Source: JAJYSO01 sp964586655 (GTDB lineage Bacteria > Bacteroidota > Bacteroidia > Flavobacteriales > Flavobacteriaceae). Taken from it: a DNA stretch of 64,000 nucleotides. Shown here piece by piece: positions 25,805 to 33,477 of the stretch; position 1 is the stretch's first letter, and each line of letters begins with the position of its first letter. The notes below the pieces were generated by a model that saw only the letters and a program-made list of their open reading frames with translations, was not told the origin of the DNA and searched no databases. The DNA lies in NCBI GenBank assembly GCA_964586655.1, contig CAZPGY010000003.1, positions 1-64,000 on the forward strand, read 5' to 3'. Made by a program: the position numbers and the translations under genes.

Positions 25805-26524
25805 TTAGCCTTTCTTTCGGCTCTTATCCCACCCTATAAAAGCAATGAGCAGTAATAAACTGACTATAGAAACCCACAGCAGGCCTTCCCCCATAATTTC
25901 ATAATTTCGCCGTAGATAAGCAATGATTAAAATAAGCGGAAGACTGCCAAGCATGGAAGCACCGATGAATTTCCAGTATCCCATTTTTAAAATTCCGGCT
26001 ACAAAACTGACGGCGTCATTGGAGAGAAAGGGGGAAAACTTGATGATGATAACCGCCCAAAAACCATAATTATCAATAAAATCGGTCAACTTTATTAAGG
26101 TTTTGTCACCCATTAACTTTTGGGCATCGCGGTTAAAATACTTCCCAACAAGATATCCGATCGAAGAGGCGCAAAACACGGCAATCAGCAAAATGATGCT
26201 GCCCCATACTGCCCCAAAAGACATGATGCTCATTACCATCAAAAGCGGGGAGGGGATCACGATAAGAAACATTTGTACCACCATAACCACCACGACAATG
26301 ACAGGACCCCAATGACCAAATTGAGCGACCCAAGCTTCGGCGGTTTGCGCCTTTCCGCTGGTAAATGCTCGCCAAAATTCCCGAAAAAATTCCTGAACGG
26401 CGGGAATCAGAAAATAAGCGGCAAGGAGCAGTGCAAAAATACCGAGCGAAATATAAAGCGGTAACCGACTTTGTGAGGTCGATTTTGAGGGTTGATGTGG
26501 AGTAGCGGAAGACAAGCCTTTCAA
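25805..26524 (-). CDS. TVP38/TMEM64 (VTT-domain) membrane protein
   Basis: 239 residues with about six hydrophobic segments. The VTT/SNARE-associated core shows SIGYLVGKYFNRDA, FWAVIIIKFSPFLSNDAVSFVAGILKM and a following helix, matching the DedA/TMEM64 superfamily. Members help move lipid carriers across the inner membrane, but the role of this one is not known. No ATG occurs at the N-terminus; TTG 26524 (MKGLSSATPHQ) appears to be the start. The gene is on the minus strand 194 bases upstream of the oxidase promoter and not obviously linked to it. Confidence 0.85.
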   Translation of the reverse strand: MKGLSSATPHQPSKSTSQSRLPLYISLGIFALLLAAYFLIPAVQEFFREFWRAFTSGKAQTAEAWVAQFGHWGPVIVVVVMVVQMFLIVIPSPLLMVMSIMSFGAVWGSIILLIAVFCASSIGYLVGKYFNRDAQKLMGDKTLIKLTDFIDNYGFWAVIIIKFSPFLSNDAVSFVAGILKMGYWKFIGASMLGSLPLILIIAYLRRNYEIMGEGLLWVSIVSLLLLIAFIGWDKSRKKG

Positions 26525-26576
26525 TTTAAAGAATTAATGTCGTTTGTCAAGATGAGAAATCGTGTTTTGCAACGGC

Positions 26577-26978
26577 TTAATTCATCTCTTTATAGGCGGC
26601 ACCTATTTTTTGAGCGACGGTATTGAACTCTTCCTCTGAAAGCTTGGTTACTTGTTTAAAATCGATGTCTTTCAACCGGTTTAAAGGAATCAAATGTACG
26701 TGCACGTGAGGTACTTCCAAGCCTACTACTGCAAGTCCCACTCGATTGCACGGAATGACTTTTTCCATAGCCAAGGCTACTTTCCGTGAGAAAGCCATCA
26801 ACTCCATATAGGTTTCTTCATCAAGGTCAAAAACTTTGTCCACCTCCTTTTTGGGGATGCACAAGGTGTGGCCTTTGGTGTTGGGGTTGATGTCTAAAAA
26901 GGCATAAAACTTATCGGTTTCCGCCACTTTGTAAGAAGGAATCTCGCCATTTATGATTTTGGTAAATAAGGAAGCCAT
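26577..26978 (-). CDS. HIT-family nucleotide-binding hydrolase
   Basis: 133 residues, typical length. The histidine triad is HVHVHLIP near residue 97, and the N-terminal SLFTKIINGEIPSYKVAE and FLDINPNTKGHTLCIPK are hallmarks. HIT (HINT/Fhit) proteins hydrolyse AMP from nucleoside phosphoramidates and related compounds in the cytoplasm. It is a single gene. Its upstream region is occupied by the inverted-repeat element at 27005-27174, whose end lies only 27 bases before the start codon, so the element may carry or separate its promoter. Confidence 0.93.
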   Translation of the reverse strand: MASLFTKIINGEIPSYKVAETDKFYAFLDINPNTKGHTLCIPKKEVDKVFDLDEETYMELMAFSRKVALAMEKVIPCNRVGLAVVGLEVPHVHVHLIPLNRLKDIDFKQVTKLSEEEFNTVAQKIGAAYKEMN

Positions 26979-27349
26979 AAAATAATGAGTTTAAAAAAGG
27001 GGTTATACCAATTATATTTATTAAATAGTCTAAAGATTTATAGGATAAATTTTAAAGATCAAGGCGAAAAGCACAGGCATAGCCATAGCTATGACGTCCC
27101 GCACGTGCGGGATTAACGAAGATATTTTAAATTTAGACATAAATATTGGGTTATTTTGTATGTATAATTGGTATTAATACACGACAATTTTTGAAATATA
27201 CACTAATTCAAAGAATCAGGTTGCCTTTGTCTCTAATTTTTCTCGATTGCTCTCTTTAGGGTCGAGGTGAAAAAATGAAGGACACCAAGCGATTCGGATT
27301 TTGTCGAGTACTAAAGTAAAATATACAATAATTATTCTTATTAAACAGC
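26979..27349. other. intergenic region with inverted-repeat element
   Basis: 370 bases without a gene. The first half is the element at 27005-27174. The second half (27175-27349) shows nothing that I can name: it is AT-rich, with no promoter box in a useful place and no long stem. Confidence 0.6.
27005..27174. mobile_element. MITE-like element with 12-bp terminal inverted repeats
   Basis: ATACCAATTATA (27005-27016) and TATAATTGGTAT (27163-27174) are perfect 12-bp inverted ends of a 170-bp non-coding element. Inside, GTCTAAA (27029-27035) and TTTAGAC (27132-27138) continue the symmetry, and the centre carries CATAGCTATG and the 16-bp palindrome TCCCGCACGTGCGGGA (27097-27112). No transposase is encoded, so it would need one in trans. 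Its right end (27141-27175) resembles repeats at 1630, 47561 and 50078. Confidence 0.7.
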
Positions 27350-28318
27350 TTAGTATCCTAATTTTTCACGAACACGTGCCAAGACTTTATCGGCTACCTT
27401 TCCGGCTTTTTTAGCGCCTATTTCCAAGGCCTCGTCCAATTCTTTTCGGTGGTTCATATAATAGGCAAAGCGCTCGCGTTCCTCTTTATATTTTTCGGTT
27501 AGAAGTTCAAATAAAGCCTGCTTGGCGTGACCATAACCGTAGTTTCCACCTTCATAGTTTTTGCGCATTTCGCTAATTTGCTTTTCTGAAGCCAGTAACT
27601 TGTACAGATTGAATACGTTGCAGCGATCGGGATCCTTGGGTTCCTCCAACGGAGTGCTGTCAGTTTTAATAGACATCACCTGTTTTCTCAGCTTTTTATC
27701 CGATTGAAAGAGGTTGATGTAATTTCCCCGAGATTTGCTCATTTTTTCTCCATCCGTACCGGGAATAACTTTCACATTTTCTACTACTTTGGCCTTGGGA
27801 AGTACAAAAACTTCGCCCACTTTATTGTGAAAACGCTGAGCCACGTCGCGAGTCATTTCGAGGTGTTGCAGCTGATCTCGCCCCACCGGAACATATTGAG
27901 CGTCATATAACAGAATGTCGGCAGCCATTAGCATTGGATAATTAAACAATCCGGCATTGACATCGGCCAACCGATCAGATTTGTCCTTGAAGGAATGGGC
28001 CAGGGTCAAGCGTTGATAAGGAAAAAAACAATCTAAATACCAGGTCAATTCCGTGGTTTGTGGTACATCGCTCTGGCGATAGAATACCGTTTTCTCCACA
28101 TCCAAACCAAAAGCAAGCCAGGCGGCCGCTACGGCATACGTGTTTTCGCGCATTTGTTCAGCATCCTTAATTTGGGTAAGGGTGTGAAGGTTGGCAATAA
28201 AAAGAAAAGATTCGTTGGTTGAATCATGGGCCATTTTGATGGCCGGGATAATGGCGCCCAGTAAATTGCCCAAATGCGGGACGCCGGTACTTTGTATTCC
28301 GGTAAGAATTCGTGCCAT
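27350..28318 (-). CDS. trpS: tryptophanyl-tRNA synthetase
   Basis: 322 residues, normal for bacterial TrpRS. This class I synthetase charges tRNA-Trp. The HIGH-type motif is TGVPHLGNLLGA at the N-terminus and the KMSKS motif is GEKMSKSRGNYI near residue 195. DQLQHLEMTRDVAQRF and the substrate-pocket segment MAADILLYDA are also present. The start is ATG 28318. It is a single gene on the minus strand, divergent from plsC. Confidence 0.96.
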   Translation of the reverse strand: MARILTGIQSTGVPHLGNLLGAIIPAIKMAHDSTNESFLFIANLHTLTQIKDAEQMRENTYAVAAAWLAFGLDVEKTVFYRQSDVPQTTELTWYLDCFFPYQRLTLAHSFKDKSDRLADVNAGLFNYPMLMAADILLYDAQYVPVGRDQLQHLEMTRDVAQRFHNKVGEVFVLPKAKVVENVKVIPGTDGEKMSKSRGNYINLFQSDKKLRKQVMSIKTDSTPLEEPKDPDRCNVFNLYKLLASEKQISEMRKNYEGGNYGYGHAKQALFELLTEKYKEERERFAYYMNHRKELDEALEIGAKKAGKVADKVLARVREKLGY

Positions 28319-28349
28319 TTCTATTTTTTGGGTAAAGGTAATTTTTTTG

Positions 28350-28381
28350 TTGAATTCAATAAATAGAAATTGCTATTTTTG
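28350..28381 (+). promoter_or_regulatory. promoter of plsC and its upstream small frame
   Basis: TTG at 28350-28352, a 21-base spacer and TATTTTTG at 28374-28381. The predicted leader to plsC would be about 115 bases, which is long for this window and contains the small frame at 28431-28508. Confidence 0.6.
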
Positions 28382-28430
28382 CCCCAATTAAGAGCTTTTT
28401 CTATAAAAGCCCGAAAAAAAGCAAAAAAGC

Positions 28431-28508
28431 ATGACTAACGATGCGCTCCATGTCAGCAGATCGTCACCCTGGAGATGCTTTGTGAAAATTTTGAATCGGC
28501 ACTTATGA
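28431..28508 (+). CDS. possible 25-residue upstream frame coupled to plsC
   Basis: ATG 28431 opens a 25-codon frame (MTNDALHVSRSSPWRCFVKI, then LNRHL) whose TGA stop overlaps the plsC start as ATGA (28505-28508). It lies downstream of the promoter and so is in the transcript. Overlap of this kind suggests translational coupling or a leader peptide. The peptide itself has no recognisable feature, and the overlap could be chance. Confidence 0.35.
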   Translation: MTNDALHVSRSSPWRCFVKILNRHL

Positions 28509-29248
28509 ATTTCTTTTTAAAAATACTCAACGGCATATACCGAGCTTGGTTTTATGTCATGATTGCAATTGCCACCATAGTGCTGTTTCCTTTCCTTTTT
28601 ATTTTTACCATCAAAGAGCGTTACTACAATAAGTTTTATGTGGTAGCGCGTATTTGGGGAGGGATTATTATTTATGGAATGGGGCTTTGGCCCAAAGTCA
28701 AACGCCTGGAAAAACTGGAAAAAGGCAAAAGCTATATGCTGATTGCCAATCACAGCTCTATGACTGATATTATGTTGATGTACTGTGCTTCCAGGGTTCC
28801 TTTTGTTTTTATTGGCAAAAAGGAATTGGCCAAGTTGCCGCTGTTTGGTTTTTTCTATAAACGCTCTTCCATTTTGGTAGATCGCAGTAATTTAAGGAGC
28901 AGAAATGCCGTTTTTAAAGAAGCCCAACGCCGGTTTGATCAGGGCAACAGCATTTGCCTGTTCCCGGAAGGCGGAGTGCCCAAAGACACCAGCTTATTGC
29001 TCGATCGTTTTAAAGACGGGGCTTTCCGCATGGCCATTGATCATCAAATTCCCATTGTGCCTTTTATTTTTTATGACAATAAAAGACGATTTCCTTATCA
29101 TTTTGAAAAAGCCCATCCCGGACGCTTGAAAGTAAAAATGCTAAAACCTATTGCCACAACAGGCCTTGATCAACGTAAAGACAAAGCCGAGCTCAAGGAG
29201 CGGGTTTGGCAATTGATGTATGATGAGTTGTCCAATCCCAATTTTTAA
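28505..29248 (+). CDS. plsC: 1-acyl-sn-glycerol-3-phosphate acyltransferase
   Basis: 247 residues. PlsC adds the second acyl chain to lysophosphatidate to give phosphatidic acid at the inner membrane. One or two N-terminal hydrophobic helices (about 10-45) are followed by the catalytic NHSSMTD (NHxxxxD motif), a second block around KRSSILVDRSN, and the substrate-binding FPEGGVPKD. The start is ATG 28505 (MNFFLKIL); a TTG frame from 28475 is less likely. The 3' end overlaps the convergent barrel gene by 4 bases. Confidence 0.92.
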   Translation: MNFFLKILNGIYRAWFYVMIAIATIVLFPFLFIFTIKERYYNKFYVVARIWGGIIIYGMGLWPKVKRLEKLEKGKSYMLIANHSSMTDIMLMYCASRVPFVFIGKKELAKLPLFGFFYKRSSILVDRSNLRSRNAVFKEAQRRFDQGNSICLFPEGGVPKDTSLLLDRFKDGAFRMAIDHQIPIVPFIFYDNKRRFPYHFEKAHPGRLKVKMLKPIATTGLDQRKDKAELKERVWQLMYDELSNPNF

Positions 29249-30831
29249 AACCGAAAGCTAATTCCGGTATAAATCCCAAAATAATAGGGGGCAAAGCTAT
29301 TCGAAGTGCCATTAAATCCGTTGAGTTGGTATTTGAAAGTGGGTTCGAGATTTAAGTTGAATTGTTTATTGAGCTGATATCCCAGTCCCAATCCGATATT
29401 GGTGGTAAAGCTTATCGAGTTGACATTGTCGGCCTCTCCCAAATTGGTGGTTCCCATGGGAGAGTCGATAAATACGGCGTTGTCGCTTAAGAATAGCGTG
29501 CTGGCACCGGCGATTAGATTGATGGAAAAGCGTTCGTTTAATAAGGCATATTCCATTTCAAATGGGATTTCGATATATTCCAAATGCTGTTTGAGTTTTC
29601 CGAGGGAGTAAGAGGTTGTTAAAGAGGTGCTTACCTCTTGAGGGAGTGTTGGGGTTTGTGGTATTTTGGCAGCACTGAAAATAGCAATATTTTTGAGAGC
29701 CGGATTATGGCTTAGTCCTGATAATTCTACGGCTTGTAGTGAAGAGGTAAACGCAATGCCCTGTGTGCTATAGCTCATGTTCACCTTGTTGATGCCCGAT
29801 CGGATTTTAAGGCGGTTGGAAATGGAATAGCTCAAATTGACTCCGTAAGCCAGGGTCACTTCGCCTTGAGAGCTATTGTCAGAAAACCTGGAGTCAATGG
29901 CACTTCCACCGTCCATACTGCTGTAATAAATGGCACCAATATTGGGGCGAATGGCAATTTTTCCGGCTTTGTCGGTAGCCGATTTGTTTTGGATTTTTAA
30001 TTCAGATTTTTCTTGGGCAATTCGATCAAAAATGGAAGGTTTTTTAGCAGTGGTTTCAGCCTGATTTGCAATTTGTTCTTGGGGCTTTTTATCGAGAATA
30101 CTGGTTTCCTCTTCCTCGCTTTGGCCAAGGTGGCTCTCGTTTTCGGAGGCAATTGTTTTGGAATAATAAGAAGCAGGAGTCACTTGATTTTCTAACGATT
30201 TGTTAGGGGTAGATGTCTCATTTTGTAGCCCCTGAGAGACAGCTATATCAAAAGTGGACTCCCGCTCTTTTTCTTTCTGCTTAGCAATTTCTCCACCTCT
30301 TGCAGAAACCTTTTGGGGGGGCTGAGGTTTTTGCAAGTAGGGAGCGGTATAATCTTTGGATACTGGTGTATTCGCAGTATCTGTGTTTTTTTGATCAGAA
30401 GAATTAGCGCTTAATCCGGCAACATTTTCTTGGGTAGGAATGTTTTTAAGGCTTTGGGAAGCTTCTTGTGCTTTTGGCGATTCTAAATCGGGGGTTTCTG
30501 CTTGGGCAGGTTTTTCAGCGGGTTCTTTTGAGGTTACTGATGAAGGGTCAAACGAACGAGTTTGGTCAATTGAAGAAGGGGATTGGGAGGAGTTGACGAC
30601 TTCCTGTTCGGTTATAGCAGAGGGGGAGAATAATTGCCCGCCAAGAAGAATAAGGGCAAGAGCAACAACAGCAACTCCCGCAATCTTTGACCACAGCGGT
30701 AGCAGGAGACCGCGCTTTTTGTTACCGGTCAATTCGGATTCAATATTTTTCCACACCCTTTCTTTGGGAGCTTGTTCAAAGTCCTTAAACTTTTCCTGAA
30801 AAAGACGGTCTATGTTTTTTTTCTCTTTCAT
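29245..30831 (-). CDS. inner-membrane-anchored outer-membrane beta-barrel protein with anti-sigma-like N-terminus
   Basis: 528 residues in three parts. Residues 1-47 are cytoplasmic and charged (DRLFQEKFKDFEQAPKERVW), and a helix at about 48-68 crosses the inner membrane. Residues 70-280 form a Ser/Gln/Pro/Glu-rich, probably unstructured linker. Residues about 290-528 look like a PorT-type eight-strand barrel ending in Phe (YTGISFRF). It overlaps the sigma-factor gene by 4 bases. The N-terminal part probably binds the sigma factor. A single chain reaching from cytoplasm to outer membrane is unusual but recurs in Bacteroidota. No N-terminal signal peptide is visible. Confidence 0.8.
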   Translation of the reverse strand: MKEKKNIDRLFQEKFKDFEQAPKERVWKNIESELTGNKKRGLLLPLWSKIAGVAVVALALILLGGQLFSPSAITEQEVVNSSQSPSSIDQTRSFDPSSVTSKEPAEKPAQAETPDLESPKAQEASQSLKNIPTQENVAGLSANSSDQKNTDTANTPVSKDYTAPYLQKPQPPQKVSARGGEIAKQKEKERESTFDIAVSQGLQNETSTPNKSLENQVTPASYYSKTIASENESHLGQSEEEETSILDKKPQEQIANQAETTAKKPSIFDRIAQEKSELKIQNKSATDKAGKIAIRPNIGAIYYSSMDGGSAIDSRFSDNSSQGEVTLAYGVNLSYSISNRLKIRSGINKVNMSYSTQGIAFTSSLQAVELSGLSHNPALKNIAIFSAAKIPQTPTLPQEVSTSLTTSYSLGKLKQHLEYIEIPFEMEYALLNERFSINLIAGASTLFLSDNAVFIDSPMGTTNLGEADNVNSISFTTNIGLGLGYQLNKQFNLNLEPTFKYQLNGFNGTSNSFAPYYFGIYTGISFRF

Positions 30832-31376
30832 TTTATTGATCGTGTATTTTTTAGTTTCTCACTGGCTTCAAGCTTCTCGCGCAAGTTTTTTCGCGCCCGA
30901 GCCAAATTTGATTTTGAGGTTCCTACAGAGATTTCCAACATTTTGGCTATTTCCTTATGAGAATAACCGTCAAGTACATAAAGGTTAAAAACCAGTCGGT
31001 AACGATTGGGTAACCCTTGAATCAATTCTAACAGAAAATCTAAACTCACATTTTCTTCTCGCAGGTGTACCGTTTCAGGCTGTTCCAAATTTCCTTCGTT
31101 TACCAGGCTGAAGACACTCTGCTGTCGATAACGCTGCAGCGCCGTGTTGATCGTGATCCGTTTGAGCCAGCCTTCAAAAGATCCTTTGTGTTTAAATTGA
31201 CCAATTTTTTGATAAATGGTAATAAATGCATCCTGCAAATTGTCTTCTGCTTCTTGATAATTTCGGGAATACTTCAAACTCACGGCAAAAAGCTTGGGTG
31301 AAAACAACCTAAAAAGCTCCTCTTGCGCTTTAAGGTCGCCTTTTTTACAGTGTTGTATGAGTTTTTTGATTCCCAA
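30828..31376 (-). CDS. ECF-type RNA polymerase sigma factor
   Basis: 182 residues. Region 2 (AEDNLQDAFITIYQKIGQFKHKGSFEGWLKRITIN) and region 4 (GYSHKEIAKMLEISVGTSKSNLARARKNL) are complete, and region 3 is absent as in other ECF factors. The likely start is TTG 31376: no ATG is near, and the family-typical LIQHCKKGDLKAQEELF follows at once. The stop codon of the preceding lipoprotein gene lies in the same frame nine bases upstream. It forms an operon with that lipoprotein and with the anchored barrel protein, its probable regulator. Confidence 0.9.
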   Translation of the reverse strand: MGIKKLIQHCKKGDLKAQEELFRLFSPKLFAVSLKYSRNYQEAEDNLQDAFITIYQKIGQFKHKGSFEGWLKRITINTALQRYRQQSVFSLVNEGNLEQPETVHLREENVSLDFLLELIQGLPNRYRLVFNLYVLDGYSHKEIAKMLEISVGTSKSNLARARKNLREKLEASEKLKNTRSIK

Positions 31377-31385
31377 AGCAATGTG

Positions 31386-31817
31386 TTATAGTTCTTTATC
31401 AGTCACAATAACCTTTTTGGTTAAATATAGGGCTTGCCCCAAAGAATCTGTTCCTTGCCAAAATTTAAACAGATAATAGTCTTGTCGGTGGGCAATAAAC
31501 TGCATGTCCTGGGTTTTGGTCACCGGGGTTGCCGGTGAAGAGCAATCCGCACGCAAAGCAGTGACAACCCCAACAATGCGCTGATGCCCTTGTTGCTGGT
31601 AGTCAAAACCCGAAAAACGATAGCAGGAAGTAGGAGCAGTATACGTGATTTTGAAGGTATAAGACTGATTAAATGTAATGGTATCGGGAATGAGGATTTC
31701 CGTTACCGGAACCAGCTTATACGAAAATTCGGTGTACTCCTCCTCTAAGGTGCAACTCACCATTACTGACAAGAACAATAATAAACTGCCAAAACGGATT
31801 AGTTTTCTTAGGTTCAT
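31386..31817 (-). CDS. small lipoprotein of unknown function
   Basis: 143 residues. A lipoprotein signal peptide ends in the lipobox SVMVSC, with Cys at residue 22 followed by TLEEEYTE; acidic residues after the Cys are typical of surface-exposed lipoproteins in Bacteroidota. The mature part is predicted to be beta-rich (SYTFKITYTAP, YYLFKFWQG) and has two further Cys residues that could pair. It is the first gene of the operon with the sigma factor and barrel protein, so it may be part of the signalling unit. Family not recognised. Confidence 0.7.
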   Translation of the reverse strand: MNLRKLIRFGSLLLFLSVMVSCTLEEEYTEFSYKLVPVTEILIPDTITFNQSYTFKITYTAPTSCYRFSGFDYQQQGHQRIVGVVTALRADCSSPATPVTKTQDMQFIAHRQDYYLFKFWQGTDSLGQALYLTKKVIVTDKEL

Positions 31818-31827
31818 ATGCTTCTAT

Positions 31828-31855
31828 TTTTTACAAGATGTAATTATTGTAAAAA
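31828..31855. promoter_or_regulatory. inverted repeat between the divergent lipoprotein and serine hydrolase genes
   Basis: TTTTTACAA (31828-31836) and TTGTAAAAA (31847-31855) are perfect 9-bp arms 10 bases apart, 10 bases upstream of the lipoprotein start. The position suits an operator for the sigma-factor operon. It could also be a stem in the leader RNA. Confidence 0.4.
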
Positions 31856-31944
31856 GGTTGCGTATATTTAAGCTCCTTTTGGAGGTGAAATTCCCCAACA
31901 ACCAATCTCTAAAACTAATGATAAATAGTTAATTGCACGCTTTT

Positions 31945-33045
31945 ATGTCTTTAAAAAATTACTTGTTTTTATTTGTGGCTTTTCTGAGTTTGCAATCCTG
32001 CACCCTGGGTCGTTTTGTATGTTACAATTTTGCCGATATCACCGATTATAAAATTTTTCCGGAGCACAAGATTGAAAAAGGAGAGCAGACCTTCTATTTC
32101 CCGGTTGCCCAAAATCCCAAATCCCCAAAAACCATTGAATTTTCGGGTAAGGAGGTTCCTTTTGATCAATTTTTAGAAGAGAATAAGACGGTAGCTTTTC
32201 TAATTATTCATCGTGATTCCATTCAATATGAACGTTATTTCAATGGCTATGACACCGCTTCAACAGTGGCCTCTTTTTCCATGGCAAAATCAGTTACTTC
32301 CATGCTGGTGGGGATTGCGATTGAGGAGGGGTATATTCGCACTGTACACGATTCTATCGGTGATTATATCTCGGGTTTGAAGCATCCTGAGATTAAAAAT
32401 ACGACCATCCTTCAGCTTTTACAAATGACTTCGGGTTTGAAGTTTGGAGAGAGTTACGTCAGTCCGTTTAGTGAAGTAGCCACGTTTTATTACGGACGTA
32501 ATCTGCGCAAAAAAAGTAAGCGTTTAAAGATTAAGAAGAATGCCGATTTTCAGTTTAATTATCAGAGTGGAAATACTCAGCTTTTAGGATTGGTGTTGGA
32601 TAATGCGCTGCCTGAAGACATGAGCATATCTGATTATTTAGAAGCAAAAATATGGAAACCTTTACACATGCGTTTTGACGCCACTTGGAGTCTCGATGAT
32701 AAAAAACACTCCATTGAAAAGACTTTTTGTTGTCTTAATGCTCGGGCATTAGATTTTGCCAAGCTGGGACGGCTGTATCTGCACCAGGGGCGTTTTCAAG
32801 GCGAGCAAATTGTTCCGGAAGCCTGGGTAAAGCGCTCCACCAAAGTCGATACCACCGCCGGGAGTGCTTGGTATTATCAGTATGGCTGGTGGCTGCCTAC
32901 AAAAACCGGCGATTTTATGGCACATGGAATTTTGGGGCAGTATATTTATGTCAATCCCCAAAAAGACCTTATTATTGTGAGGCTCGGCAAAAAAGAAGCA
33001 CAGGATTGGGAATCGATATTCGTTAAATTGGCCTCTTTGTATTGA
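31945..33045 (+). CDS. beta-lactamase-family (class C-like) serine hydrolase lipoprotein
   Basis: 366 residues. The lipoprotein signal ends in SLQSC (Cys near residue 19). The catalytic Ser-x-x-Lys is SMAK in VASFSMAKSVTSMLVG near residue 106, and the second motif is YQSGNTQLLG where class C enzymes have Tyr-x-Asn. HGILGQYIYVNP near the C-terminus occupies the third-motif position. Such proteins act as esterases, peptidases or PBP-like enzymes; substrate is unknown. ATG 31945 is preferred over TTG 31933. Divergent from the lipoprotein/sigma operon. The stop codon overlaps the start of a decayed frame. Confidence 0.88.
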   Translation: MSLKNYLFLFVAFLSLQSCTLGRFVCYNFADITDYKIFPEHKIEKGEQTFYFPVAQNPKSPKTIEFSGKEVPFDQFLEENKTVAFLIIHRDSIQYERYFNGYDTASTVASFSMAKSVTSMLVGIAIEEGYIRTVHDSIGDYISGLKHPEIKNTTILQLLQMTSGLKFGESYVSPFSEVATFYYGRNLRKKSKRLKIKKNADFQFNYQSGNTQLLGLVLDNALPEDMSISDYLEAKIWKPLHMRFDATWSLDDKKHSIEKTFCCLNARALDFAKLGRLYLHQGRFQGEQIVPEAWVKRSTKVDTTAGSAWYYQYGWWLPTKTGDFMAHGILGQYIYVNPQKDLIIVRLGKKEAQDWESIFVKLASLY

Positions 33046-33291
33046 AACGCTTTTTCTTCAATTCGAAACGAAACACACTCTTGACCGTTTCAGTGGGCGC
33101 ACTGGTGGTCATGGCTGCTTATATCTTTTGGTCTCCACAAGGCTTTTTTAATTTTAGGAGCTTTTAGTCAAGCGGCCAATGTTTTGACGGCTATGCAGAA
33201 ATTGTTGATTATAAGCTCGCTTCCCTTTGCTTTTTTAAGCGTGTTGATTGCCGTTAGACTTGTGCGAGATTATAATCGCCAAAAGACTTAG
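33042..33291 (+). pseudogene. frameshifted two-helix membrane fragment, transporter-like
   Basis: Two overlapping frames together read as a membrane protein end. The first, from TTG 33042, gives KRNTLLTVSVGALVVMAAYIF and then stops. The second resumes one frame over, after a run of six T at 33144-33149, with LILGAFSQAANVLTAMQKLL and then IISSLPFAFLSVLIAVRLVR, ending at TAG 33289. The second part resembles the last helix of BCCT-type choline/betaine transporters (a Gln, a short gap, then LPF). It is probably a remnant, or a frameshifted gene of about 82 codons. The first codon overlaps the serine hydrolase stop. Confidence 0.4.
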
Positions 33292-33354
33292 CCTGAAAAA
33301 TTCACCGCAAATTGAGGAGTAATTAAATAGTTTACGGATTATCAGGGAACTAAT

Positions 33355-33402
33355 GGTATAAAATAAATCTCATGAATTTTCCGGGTTAGCGCTGCCCCGC
33401 TT
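33355..33402. repeat. dispersed repeat with covarying hairpin, copy 1
   Basis: 48 bases that align without gaps to 50107-50154 at roughly 75-80 percent identity by eye. Both contain a short stem: CGGG with CCCG here, CGAG with CTCG in the other copy. The base pair change is compensatory, which supports a selected RNA or DNA hairpin. Confidence 0.55.
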
Positions 33403-33449
33403 AAAAAAGTGTAAGTCGGCTAAAGCGCTTTCAATTCTTTAAAAAGCCG

Positions 33450-33457
33450 TAATTTTG
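33450..33457 (+). promoter_or_regulatory. -7 promoter element of menB
   Basis: TAATTTTG, a perfect TAnnTTTG, 20 bases before ATG 33478. No clear -33 box is present. Confidence 0.6.
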
Positions 33458-33477
33458 TATCCCTAAATTGATTTATT

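Larger units (their letters stand above)
33046..33477. other. intergenic region upstream of menB
   Basis: 432 bases between the serine hydrolase and menB. It holds the decayed membrane fragment (to 33291), a dispersed repeat with a small hairpin (33355-33402) and the menB -7 box (33450-33457). Confidence 0.6.
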
